A stretch of DNA of 16,078 nucleotides from DASSUW01 sp036257565 (lineage in GTDB: Bacteria > Actinomycetota > Thermoleophilia > Solirubrobacterales > Solirubrobacteraceae): positions 1 through 16,078 of the forward strand of contig DATAFH010000117.1 of the NCBI GenBank assembly GCA_036257565.1, read 5' to 3'. The notes below the pieces were generated by a model, which ran no database searches, was not told the DNA's origin, and worked only from the letters and a program-made list of their open reading frames with translations. Below, piece by piece: positions 1-6,836 of the stretch (its first letter is position 1; the number at the start of each line of letters is the position of its first letter). The position numbers and the translations under genes are program-made.

Positions 1-771
1 GAGGCCGTCGTCGGCGCCGTGCACCAGCGTCACCCCGCGCACGCCCGACGCCTTGATGTCCTCGGCCCGGCGGATGACGGTCCGGGCCGTGTACGCCTCC
101 GGCCGCGCTTCGATCGGTCCGCCCATCTCACGCTCGATGTCCTCGGTGGCCTGCGCGGCCAGCGTGTTGCCGGTGGCGGCGAGCAGCCGGGCGGCGGTGT
201 AGATCTCGATCACGTTCACCGCGCCCTCGATGTCGAACCACTGGTCGAACAGCGGCGCGCCCGTCGTGCGCGTGGCCCGCGAGGCGACCGCGAGGCCGGA
301 CGCGTTGCCGCCCATGCTCACCCCGTAGGCGACGATGCTCGGAAGGCCGGGACAGCTGCGGTCGAACAGCTGGGTGGCGGCGATCGAGTCCGCAGCGCCC
401 TCGGACACCTGCCATCCGCGCGAGCGCGGGAGCGTCGTGCCCGGGTAGGGAGGTCCGTCGATCTGCCCGCGGTAGTTCATCGCGAGCGCGATGACGCCCT
501 CCTGCGCCGCGGTGCGGCGGATGTGCTCGGCCCACGACTGGGCGGTGTGCGTGTAGCCGTGGAAGAAGGCGACGAGCCCCTTGGGCGTGCCCGCAGGCAG
601 CGCGTAGAGCCCCCACGCCTGCTCGCCGGCGACCGCGACGTCGAGCCGCTTCACGGTGGCGGGATCGCCGGTGCAGGCGACCTTGCTGGTGCGAGGCGGC
701 GCGGCCGAGGCTGCAGGCGCCGCGGCGAGGAGGACGGCGGCGGCGAGGGCGAGGACGATCGATCGGGGCAC
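1..771 (-). CDS. Secreted alpha/beta hydrolase (3' end beyond window)
   Basis: Seen: the reading frame is open from a GTG at 771 to the left edge (257 codons), so the C-terminus is missing. Residues 1 to about 23 form a signal peptide (Arg-Ser, a long Ala/Leu/Val core, then an ASA-type cleavage site), so the protein is probably exported. The fold is an alpha/beta hydrolase: HGYTHT at 71-76 is the oxyanion-hole region, GVSMGG at 150-155 is the nucleophile elbow with Ser152, and HGADDG at 251-256 supplies the acid. The catalytic His would lie past the edge. The substrate is unknown; esterase/peptidase-like or dienelactone-hydrolase-like are both possible. No clear Shine-Dalgarno precedes the GTG. 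It lies 41 bp downstream of the trpB2-like gene on the same strand. A weak 7-bp inverted repeat (776-782 with 797-803) sits in that gap and could attenuate read-through. Confidence 0.8.
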   Translation of the reverse strand, partial: MPRSIVLALAAAVLLAAAPAASAAPPRTSKVACTGDPATVKRLDVAVAGEQAWGLYALPAGTPKGLVAFFHGYTHTAQSWAEHIRRTAAQEGVIALAMNYRGQIDGPPYPGTTLPRSRGWQVSEGAADSIAATQLFDRSCPGLPSIVAYGVSMGGNASGLAVASRATRTTGAPLFDQWFDIEGAVNVIEIYTAARLLAATGNTLAAQATEDIEREMGGPIEARPEAYTARTVIRRAEDIKASGVRGVTLVHGADDGL

Positions 772-812
772 GGCATCGCGAGTACCCCGGTCCGCCCTCG
801 CGAAACTGCGGC

Positions 813-2150
813 TCAGGCGATCGCGGGCGCCTCCGGCAGCCGCGCGAGCGCGGCCTCCATGTCGGCGTCGGAGAACTCCGGGTCCTCGAGCGTGCCGGCC
901 AGGTAGGCGTCGTAGGCCGCGAGGTCGAAGTGCCCGTGCCCGCAGAGGCCGAAGAGGATCACCCCCGCCTCGCCGCGCTCGACCTCGTCGATCACCGCGC
1001 GGATCGCGTGGGCCGGCTCGGGGGCCGGGATGATGCCCTCGGCGCGCGCGAAGCGCACCGCCGCCTCGAATGTCTCGTTCTGCCGGTACGCACGCGCCTC
1101 GATCCGGTCGGCCTTCACCAGCCCGCACAGCATCGGCGCGTCGCCGTGGTAGCGCAGTCCGCCGGCGTGCACGGGCGCGGGGACGAAGTTGTGCCCGAGC
1201 GTGTACATCGGCATCAGCGGCGTCAGCCCCGACGTGTCGCCGAAGTCGTAGTGGTACACGCCGCGGGTGAGCGTGGGGCAGGCGGCGGGCTCGGCGGCCA
1301 GCAGCCGCGCCTCGCTGCCGGCGCGCAGGAACGGGAACGCCAGGCCGGCGAAGTTCGAGCCGCCGCCGACACAGCCGACGATCATGTCCGGCTGCTCGCC
1401 GGCGAGCTCCATCTGCCGGATCGCCTCCTGCCCGATCACGGTCTGGTGCAGGAGCACGTGGTTGAGCACCGAGCCGAGCGCGTAGTTCGCCTGCGGGTCG
1501 CCGGCGGCCACCTCGACGGCCTCGGAGATGGCGATGCCGAGCGAGCCGGTCGTGTGCTCGGCCTGCGCTCGGCCGGACTGCGTGCGGTCCGACGGGGAGC
1601 GGTGCACGGTCGCGCCCCAGGTCTGCATCATCGAGCGCCGGTACGGTTTCTGGTCGTAGCTCGAGCCGACCATGAAGATCTCGCACTCGAGCCCGAACAG
1701 CGTGCAGGCGAACGCGAGGGCGGAGCCCCACTGCCCGGCACCGGTCTCGGTCACGAGCTTGCGGACGCCGGCCTGGGCGTTCTCGTACGCCTGCGGGATC
1801 GCGCTGTTGGGCTTGTGCGAGCCCGCGGGCGAGACGCCCTCGTACTTGTAGAAGATGCGGGCGTTCGTGCCGAGCGCCTGCTCCAGTCGCCGAGCGCGGA
1901 AGAGCGGCGTCGGGCGCCAGAGCGCGTACGCCTGCCGCACGGCCTCGGGGATCTGGATCTCCGGCTCGGGGGAGACCTCCTGGCCGATGAGCCCCATCGG
2001 GAAGATCGGAGTGAGGTCGTCGGGCCCGGCCGGCTCGCCGGTGGCCGGGCTGAGGGGCAGCAGCACGTCGCCCCGCAGGTCGGGGAGCAGGTTGACCCAG
2101 TGCGTGGGGATCTGCTCTTCGGCGAGCAGGAAACTGGTCGGCTGGTTCAT
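813..2150 (-). CDS. trpB2: TrpB2-type tryptophan synthase beta chain-like PLP enzyme
   Basis: This 445-residue protein belongs to the TrpB2 branch of fold-type II PLP enzymes, which condense indole with serine. Seen: the Schiff-base lysine in AGSHKPNSA (Lys113), the catalytic-glutamate loop ETGAGQWGSAL (135-145, with the Trp that usually marks TrpB2 where TrpB1 has His), the phosphate loop GGGSN (262-266), and the late PEPAHA (377-382). The length and the N-terminal extension of about 80 residues before the RPTPL motif also fit TrpB2. Family knowledge: TrpB2 often acts without a TrpA partner and may salvage free indole. No trpA, trpC or other trp gene is in the window, so this is an orphan copy; a related serine or O-phosphoserine reaction cannot be excluded. 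The ATG at 2150 lies 9 nt past a TAGGAT -10-like hexamer, suggesting a leaderless or near-leaderless mRNA. Confidence 0.9.
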   Translation of the reverse strand: MNQPTSFLLAEEQIPTHWVNLLPDLRGDVLLPLSPATGEPAGPDDLTPIFPMGLIGQEVSPEPEIQIPEAVRQAYALWRPTPLFRARRLEQALGTNARIFYKYEGVSPAGSHKPNSAIPQAYENAQAGVRKLVTETGAGQWGSALAFACTLFGLECEIFMVGSSYDQKPYRRSMMQTWGATVHRSPSDRTQSGRAQAEHTTGSLGIAISEAVEVAAGDPQANYALGSVLNHVLLHQTVIGQEAIRQMELAGEQPDMIVGCVGGGSNFAGLAFPFLRAGSEARLLAAEPAACPTLTRGVYHYDFGDTSGLTPLMPMYTLGHNFVPAPVHAGGLRYHGDAPMLCGLVKADRIEARAYRQNETFEAAVRFARAEGIIPAPEPAHAIRAVIDEVERGEAGVILFGLCGHGHFDLAAYDAYLAGTLEDPEFSDADMEAALARLPEAPAIA

Positions 2151-2159
2151 CGTGTGAGG

Positions 2160-2165
2160 ATCCTA
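2160..2165 (-). promoter_or_regulatory. Candidate -10 element of the trpB2-like gene
   Basis: The minus strand reads TAGGAT here, 9 nt before the ATG at 2150, which puts transcription initiation at or next to the start codon. No recognisable -35 lies 17 nt upstream (a run of C). A second TAGGAT occurs on the plus strand at 2199-2204, facing the broken nucleotidase gene, so the 140-bp gap looks like a divergent promoter region. The same hexamer precedes the rrf2 gene at 5559-5564. Confidence 0.4.
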
Positions 2166-2291
2166 TGTTCCCGGCTCGCTCCGGGGGGAGGCGCGCTTTA
2201 GGATCCGGCCCATCGACCCTTCCGGAGGGGGAGGTTGACGCGAGAGAAGGGCATCCGCGATGACGAAGGTCATTTCCCTGGCGGGACCTGA

Positions 2292-2876
2292 TCGATCGCG
2301 GTCGCACATACACGCCGGTCAACGTTCCTGGACGAGGCCGAGCGGATCCGGCGCGAGTCGGCCAAGCTGCGCCGGCGCGGCGTGAAGGTGCAGATCGTCG
2401 TGATCCACGAGGGCGCGCTGGCGGGCGCCAACCGTGTCGACGGCGTGCCGGCGGCAGACTGGACCGGGCCGATCATGGGCATCGTCGGCGGCATCCAGGA
2501 CACCACGGTCGACCTCGTGGTCGCCTGGCACACGCACCGGCCGGCCAACATGGTCGTCGGGCGGATCCCGGTTGTCGAGGGGTTCAACGCGGGCGCGAGC
2601 TACTCGGTGGCTCAGCTCATGGTCCGCAAGGGCGACGTGGCCTGGGCGGGCACGGCGGTGCGGATCGCCAAGAACCTCGGCGTCGCGCCGCGGGCCGACG
2701 TGCAGGCGATCGTCGACGCGGCGAACGCCGAGACGGCGCCGCTGCGCAACCGGGTGATCGGGATGCAGAGCGCCGACATCCTCCGCGACGCGGACCGTCT
2801 CACCGAGTCGGCGATGGGCAACCTCGTCACCGACGCGATGCCGCTCCGGCACCCGGAGGCGGAGGCGGCGACATGA
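2292..2876 (+). pseudogene. 5'-nucleotidase/metallophosphatase, middle fragment (broken)
   Basis: The open frame from 2292 (after a TGA at 2289) encodes the end of a UshA-like metallophosphatase domain and the start of the 5'-nucleotidase C-terminal domain. Seen: FLDEAERIRRES, VQIVVIHEG, VVAWHTHRPAN (the last metal-binding His-x-His motif, usually GHTH), and SAMGNLVTDAM of the domain linker. The first in-frame start is the GTG at 2382, inside a conserved strand, so it is not a natural start. The signal peptide and the N-terminal metal motifs (DxH, GD, GNHE) are absent; only about 140 bp separate this frame from the gene upstream. Family-like residues just upstream (GRTYTPVN, from 2300) lie in another frame, implying a frameshift near 2325. 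The frame ends in ATGA, where the C-terminal part continues in another frame. I read this as a decayed gene; assembly error could explain the frameshifts but not the missing N-terminal half. Confidence 0.7.
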
Positions 2877-3382
2877 ACTCGGGCGGCCTACGGGCCGACC
2901 TGCTGTTCGCTGCGCTGCCCGGCGCTCCCGAGGCCAACGGCGAGCTCACCTACGGCGAGGTGTTCGCGGTGCTGCCGTTCGGCAACGCGACCGTGGTCGA
3001 GACCGTCACCGGCGCGCAGCTCACCACCGCGCTGCTCAACGGGTTCCGGCCGGCGTGCGGCGACGTGGCCGGCGGGACCGGGCGCACGCCGCAGGTGTCC
3101 GGGCTTCGCATCCGGTTCACCTGCAACGGGACGACGCCGGTGATCACCGAGCTGGCAAAGGCGCCGCCCGGCGGCGCGGTCACGCCGATCGGGCCGACCG
3201 ACACCGTCCGGATCGTCACCAACGACTTCATGTTCGCGGGTGGCGACGGCTATACGGCGCTGAGTGGGGGCACGGACGTGCTCCAGACGGGCGAGCTCCT
3301 GCTCGACGTGGTGATCGACTACATCACCGCGAACTCGCCGGTGTCGGCCGCGGTCGAGGGCCGCTTCCTCAGGACCCCGTAA
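2873..3382 (+). pseudogene. 5'-nucleotidase C-terminal domain, frameshifted continuation
   Basis: These 169 residues are the substrate-binding C-terminal domain of a 5'-nucleotidase. Seen: MNSGGLRADL at the very start (the conserved N-x-GG-x-R-A-D element, which in intact proteins lies inside the polypeptide), YGEVFAVLPFGNATV, the SGLRIRFTCN strand, and TNDFMFAGGDGYTAL near the end. The ATG at 2873 overlaps the upstream stop as ATGA, and the two parts would join if one base were added next to the ATG. Two readings are possible: a frameshifted pseudogene, or two coupled fragments still translated. With the catalytic N-terminal half also missing, loss of nucleotidase activity is more likely. 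The TAA at 3380-3382 is followed after 15 nt by a strong hairpin. Confidence 0.7.
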
Positions 3383-3397
3383 GTCGTTCGTTCATAA

Positions 3398-3425
3398 GGG
3401 GCCGTGAGACCACTCTCACGGCCCC
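3398..3425. terminator. Bidirectional hairpin terminator between convergent genes
   Basis: Perfect 12-bp inverted repeat: GGGGCCGTGAGA at 3398-3409, a 4-nt loop CCAC, and TCTCACGGCCCC at 3414-3425. It lies between the stop of the nucleotidase remnant (3382) and the stop of typA (3476, minus strand), where a shared terminator is expected. There is no long T-tract on either side; the typA side is followed by TTATGAAC. Confidence 0.8.
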
Positions 3426-3475
3426 CTGCAACGCGGGACCGAGCAACGTGCACCGCTACGGAGGGGTGCCCGGCG

Positions 3476-5302
3476 TTAGGCGCGTGCGCGGACGCGGGCG
3501 AGTTTCTGGCGCGAGGTCGCGTCGAGCTCGGCCTTGCGTAGCCGGACCGCGTGCGGCGTCACCTCGACGGCCTCGTCCTCGCGCACGAACTCGAGCGCCT
3601 GGTCGAGTGACAGGTGACGCGGCGGGACCAGCCGCACGAGCACGTCCGACGTCGACGAGCGCATGTTGGTGAGGTGCTTCTCCTTCGTGGCGTTCACGTC
3701 GAGGTCCTCGGCGCGCGCGTTCTCGCCCACGATCATCCCCTCGTAGACCTCCACGCCGGGCTCGACGAACAGCACGCCGCGCTCCTGCAGGTTGAACAGC
3801 GCGAAGCTCGCGGTGCGCCCGCGGCGGTCGGCGACGAGTGAGCCGGTGGGGCGGAGGCGCAGGTCTCCGGCCCAGGGCTCCCAACGGTCGAACACGTGGT
3901 GGAGAAGGCCGGTGCCGCGCGTCTCCGTGAGGAACTCGGTGCGGAAGCCGATCAGCCCGCGCGCGGGGACGAGGTAGTCCATGCGGACCCAGCCCGTGCC
4001 GTGGTTGACCATCTGCTCGAGGCGGCCCTTGCGGAGGGCCAGCAGCTGGGTCACCACGCCCACGTACTCCTCGGGCACGTCGATCGTCATCCGCTCGACC
4101 GGCTCGTGAGTGACGCCGTCGAGCTCGCGCGTGACCACCTGCGGCTTGCCGACCGTGAGTTCGAAGCCCTCGCGGCGCATGAGCTCGACGAGCACCGCGA
4201 GCTGCAGCTCGCCGCGGCCCTGGACCTCCCACGTGTCAGGCCGCTCGGTCTCGAGCACCCGGATGGACACGTTGCCGACCATCTCGGCCTCGAGCCGGTC
4301 CTTGATCTGGCGGGCGGTGAGCTTGTCGCCCTCGCGGCCGGCCAGCGGCGACGTGTTCTGACCGACGGTGACCGACAGCGACGGCTCGTCGACAGTGATG
4401 ACCGGGAGCGGCCGGGGGTCGTCGGGGTCGGCCAGCGTCTCGCCGATCGTGACCTCCGGGATGCCGGCGACAGCGATGATCTCGCCGGCACCGGCCTCGT
4501 CGGCGGGTACGCGGTCGAGCGCCTCGGTCACGTACAGCTCGGCGATCTTCGCTGCTGTGATCGTCCCGTCCGCGCGGCACCACGCAACGGTCTCGCCGCG
4601 GCGGATCGTGCCGTGGCGGACGCGGCAGATGGCGAGCCGGCCGAGATAGGGGGAGGCGTCGAGGTTCGTCACGTGCGCTTGCAGCGGGTGGCCCGGCTCG
4701 TACTCGGGCGGCGGGACGTGGGTGGTGAGGAGGTCGAGCAGCGGCTTGAGGTCGGTTCCCTCCTCGCCGGGTGCGAGCGAGGCCCAGCCGGCTTTCGCGT
4801 TCGTGTAGACGATCGGGAACTCGATCTGGTCCTCGGTCGCGCCGAGGTCGATGAACAGCTCGTAGACCTCGTCGACGACCTCGTCGATCCGCGCGTCCGG
4901 CCGGTCGACCTTGTTGACGACGAGGATCACCGGCAGCCGCCCCTCGAGCGCCTTGCGCAGAACGAACCGTGTCTGCGGCAGCGGCCCCTCCGACGCGTCC
5001 ACCAGCAGCAGCACGCCGTCGACCATCGTCAGCCCGCGCTCCACCTCGCCGCCGAAGTCCGCGTGCCCGGGCGTGTCGACGATGTTCAGCTTCGTGGGGG
5101 CGTACTGGACCGCCGTATTCTTGGCGAGGATCGTGATGCCCTTCTCGCGCTCGAGATCCATCGAGTCCATGACCCGGTCGGCCACGTCCTGGTTCGCGCG
5201 GAAGGCGCCGGACTGCCACAACATGGCGTCGACCAGCGTCGTCTTGCCGTGGTCGACGTGGGCGATGATCGCGACGTTGCGGAGGTCCTCGCGGCGTTGC
5301 AC
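3476..5302 (-). CDS. typA: Ribosome-associated translational GTPase TypA/BipA
   Basis: This 608-residue GTPase has the usual length and full domain order of TypA/BipA. Seen: G1 AHVDHGKT (14-21), the switch I threonine in GITI (55-58), G3 DTPGH (76-80), G4 NKVD (130-133), then EF-G-like domains II, III and V and the BipA-specific C-terminal domain. Family knowledge: it binds the 70S ribosome at the EF-G site and helps 50S assembly and translation under cold or other stress. The GTG at 5302 gives the standard start MQRREDLRNVAIIAH and is preceded by AAGGTG at Shine-Dalgarno distance. It is monocistronic as far as visible: divergent from the suf operon and convergent with the nucleotidase remnant, with which it shares the hairpin at 3398-3425. 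Confidence 0.96.
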   Translation of the reverse strand: MQRREDLRNVAIIAHVDHGKTTLVDAMLWQSGAFRANQDVADRVMDSMDLEREKGITILAKNTAVQYAPTKLNIVDTPGHADFGGEVERGLTMVDGVLLLVDASEGPLPQTRFVLRKALEGRLPVILVVNKVDRPDARIDEVVDEVYELFIDLGATEDQIEFPIVYTNAKAGWASLAPGEEGTDLKPLLDLLTTHVPPPEYEPGHPLQAHVTNLDASPYLGRLAICRVRHGTIRRGETVAWCRADGTITAAKIAELYVTEALDRVPADEAGAGEIIAVAGIPEVTIGETLADPDDPRPLPVITVDEPSLSVTVGQNTSPLAGREGDKLTARQIKDRLEAEMVGNVSIRVLETERPDTWEVQGRGELQLAVLVELMRREGFELTVGKPQVVTRELDGVTHEPVERMTIDVPEEYVGVVTQLLALRKGRLEQMVNHGTGWVRMDYLVPARGLIGFRTEFLTETRGTGLLHHVFDRWEPWAGDLRLRPTGSLVADRRGRTASFALFNLQERGVLFVEPGVEVYEGMIVGENARAEDLDVNATKEKHLTNMRSSTSDVLVRLVPPRHLSLDQALEFVREDEAVEVTPHAVRLRKAELDATSRQKLARVRARA

Positions 5303-5456
5303 GGCGTCACACCTTGACAGCGTCGGCCTCGCTCGCGAGGCGATCTACCGGTGTGGTGCAACCTCCTGGCGCCGAAGGGCCTCTCGGCTTCTTCGCCGCC
5401 GGCGACGGATGCCTCCGAGCGCGTGGACGAACTCGTCCGCGCTGCCCGGCGTCGCG

Positions 5457-5561
5457 ATGCTGATCGTTGACGCCGGCCTGCTCGACGCCGCTGCGGCACG
5501 TCGGGACAAGAACCACGAACGCGCTCACCCTGCTCCCGTGGAACTCCTACCTCGTTGGTAG
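5457..5561 (+). pseudogene. Remnant of a PIN-domain (VapC-like) toxin N-terminus
   Basis: A 34-codon frame begins MLIVDAGLLDAAAARRDKNH and then reads HERAH, which closely resembles the first 25 residues of PIN-domain ribonucleases (hydrophobic strand, the first metal-binding Asp at position 5, then the Asp-x-x-His-x-x-Ala/Cys helix). It stops at TAG 5559-5561, so the remaining roughly 100 residues with the other acidic residues are absent. An overlapping frame ending at TGA 5468-5470 reads SERVDELVRAARRRDADR and could be the tail of the paired antitoxin, since antitoxin stop and toxin start often overlap; this part is weaker. The stop lies inside the suf operator/promoter, so the fragment is non-functional as a toxin. 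The stretch between it and typA (5303-5456) holds no other gene I recognise, only a small GC hairpin (5326-5341). Confidence 0.45.
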
Positions 5562-5563
5562 GA
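5545..5563 (+). promoter_or_regulatory. Palindromic operator of the rrf2-suf operon
   Basis: Inverted repeat TCCTAC (5545-5550), 7-nt spacer, GTAGGA (5558-5563), with one more matching pair one base further out (A5543/T5565). It overlaps the TAGGAT -10-like hexamer and ends 9 bp before the rrf2 start codon. Its position and symmetry suit a dimeric Rrf2 autorepressor. That the Rrf2 protein binds it is inference. Confidence 0.6.
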
Positions 5564-5564
5564 T
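5559..5564 (+). promoter_or_regulatory. -10 element of the rrf2-suf operon (leaderless)
   Basis: TAGGAT lies 8 nt before the GTG at 5573, which places the start of transcription at about the start codon. No Shine-Dalgarno is present (only AGG, 2 nt away), so translation is probably leaderless. No good -35 is seen, and a weak promoter overlapped by an operator fits repressor control. Confidence 0.45.
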
Positions 5565-5572
5565 TACAGGCT

Positions 5573-6043
5573 GTGATCTTCACCACGAAGGCGGAGTACG
5601 GCGTCCGGCTGCTCATCCAGCTCGGGCTACAGGGCGGGTCGCACCCGGTCTCGCTGAAGGCGGTCGCGGATGCGGAGCAGATGCCGCTCGCGTACCTGGA
5701 GCGGATCGCCGCGCTGCTCAAGAAGGCCGGCCTGGTGACCGCCGTGCGCGGCGCGCACGGGGGCTACGTGCTCGCCCGGCCGCCCGAGGAGATCACGATG
5801 GACGATGCGGTTCTCGCGCTCGAGGGCGCGATCGCTCCGATGGACTGCTTCGTCGACGACCGCGAGGCGCGCGTGCAGTGCTCGCACGTCGCCGACGGCG
5901 AGCATTGCGCCACCAAGCTGCTGTGGACGCGCGTGCAGATGGGCGTCATCAGGTCGCTGCAGCGCACCACGCTGGCCGAGCTCGTCGAGTTCGCCGCGCC
6001 CTCTGAGACGACGACACCCACCACTCTGGAGATTCATGGCTGA
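5573..6043 (+). CDS. Rrf2-family Fe-S regulator of the suf operon
   Basis: This 156-residue protein starts MIFTTKAEYGVRLL, the standard Rrf2 N-terminus, which is why I choose the GTG at 5573 rather than the in-frame GTG at 5555 (inside the palindrome). The winged helix-turn-helix follows (SLKAVADAEQMPLAYLERIA about 27-46; wing RGAHGGYVLARP about 59-70). Three cysteines, Cys92, Cys103 and Cys112, stand where IscR-type members bind a [2Fe-2S] or [4Fe-4S] cluster. Family knowledge: such proteins repress iron-sulfur assembly genes when cluster-loaded and release them under iron limitation or oxidative stress. It overlaps sufC by 8 bp and is the first gene of the operon, with an operator over its own promoter. 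It could equally sense nitric oxide (NsrR-like), but the suf context favours an IscR/SufR role. Confidence 0.9.
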   Translation: MIFTTKAEYGVRLLIQLGLQGGSHPVSLKAVADAEQMPLAYLERIAALLKKAGLVTAVRGAHGGYVLARPPEEITMDDAVLALEGAIAPMDCFVDDREARVQCSHVADGEHCATKLLWTRVQMGVIRSLQRTTLAELVEFAAPSETTTPTTLEIHG

Positions 6044-6836
6044 CCTCGAGATCAAGAACCTGCACGTCGCTGCAGCCGACAAGCAGATCCTCAAGGGCGT
6101 GGACCTGCACGTCCGCTCCGGCGAGTTCCACGCGCTGATGGGCCCCAACGGCTCCGGCAAGTCGACGCTCGCCAACGCGGTGATGGGCCATCCCAATCTC
6201 GAGGTGATCGAGGGCCAGATCCTCTTCGACGGCGAGGACATCACGGAGGCCGACCCCGACGAGCGCGCCCGCGCCGGGCTCTTCATGGCCTTCCAGTATC
6301 CGGTCGCCATCCCCGGCGTCACGGTCGCCAAGTTCCTGCGCATGGTGATGAACGCGCATCGCGAGGCGCGCGGCGAGCCGGCGATCTCGCTGAAGGACTT
6401 CCGCAAGACCGTCGAGGCGGCGATGGAGCTCACCAACGTCCCGCGCGAGTTCTCGAACCGCTACCTCAACGAGGGCTTCTCCGGCGGTGAGAAGAAGCGC
6501 ATGGAGATCCTCCAGCTCGCGCTCCTCGAGCCGCGGCTCGCGGTGCTCGACGAGACCGACTCCGGGCTCGACATCGACGCCCTGAACACCGTCGCGACCG
6601 GCGTCAACGCGGTCGCCGAGCGCACCGCGATGGGGACGCTGATCATCACCCACTACCAGCGCATCCTGCACATCGTGCGGCCGCAGTTCGTGCACATCAT
6701 GTTCGACGGCCGGATCGTCAAGGAGGGCGGGGCGGAGCTCGTCGAGCAGCTCGAGCAGCGCGGCTACGGCTGGATCCGCGAGGAGGTCGGGGCGGCGAGC
6801 GTAGCGGTGACGAGCGCTCTGCGCGAGGCAGGATGA
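6036..6836 (+). CDS. sufC: SUF Fe-S assembly ATPase SufC
   Basis: This 266-residue ABC ATPase is soluble and acts in the SufBCD scaffold complex that builds iron-sulfur clusters. Seen: Walker A GPNGSGKST (36-44), Q-loop AFQYP with Gln87, signature FSGGEKKR (148-155, the SufC form), Walker B LAVLDETDSGLD (168-179, Glu173) and switch His206 in ITHYQR. The phrases ALMGPNGSGKS, NEGFSGGEKKR and DETDSGLDIDAL are typical of SufC rather than of transport ATPases. The ATG at 6036 overlaps the rrf2 stop, and its own stop overlaps the sufS start (ATGA), so translation is coupled. Odd: its obligate partners SufB and SufD are not in this operon and must be encoded elsewhere. Confidence 0.96.
   Translation: MADLEIKNLHVAAADKQILKGVDLHVRSGEFHALMGPNGSGKSTLANAVMGHPNLEVIEGQILFDGEDITEADPDERARAGLFMAFQYPVAIPGVTVAKFLRMVMNAHREARGEPAISLKDFRKTVEAAMELTNVPREFSNRYLNEGFSGGEKKRMEILQLALLEPRLAVLDETDSGLDIDALNTVATGVNAVAERTAMGTLIITHYQRILHIVRPQFVHIMFDGRIVKEGGAELVEQLEQRGYGWIREEVGAASVAVTSALREAG

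Noticed and set aside
930..2201. Long plus-strand open frame across the trpB2-like gene
   Set aside because: Same reason: the minus strand carries an intact PLP enzyme, and this frame shows no family motif.
2260..2384. Short plus-strand peptide beginning MTKVISLAGP behind a GAGAGAAGG site
   Set aside because: It has a plausible ribosome-binding site but runs out of frame through conserved nucleotidase sequence and matches nothing I know; probably part of the decayed region.
3896..5317. Long plus-strand open frame across typA
   Set aside because: It is antisense to a gene with every GTPase motif intact, its composition is Val/Asp/Arg/Leu-rich without recognisable motifs, and long antisense frames are expected at this GC content.
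5326..5341. GC-rich palindrome GCCTCGC-TC-GCGAGGC as an operator or terminator of typA
   Set aside because: The 2-nt loop is too short for a normal hairpin and such short GC palindromes are common at this composition; no promoter element could be tied to it.
5307..5528. Minus-strand open frame of 73 codons upstream of typA
   Set aside because: No recognisable motif, and it lies antisense to the PIN-domain remnant, which explains the sequence better.
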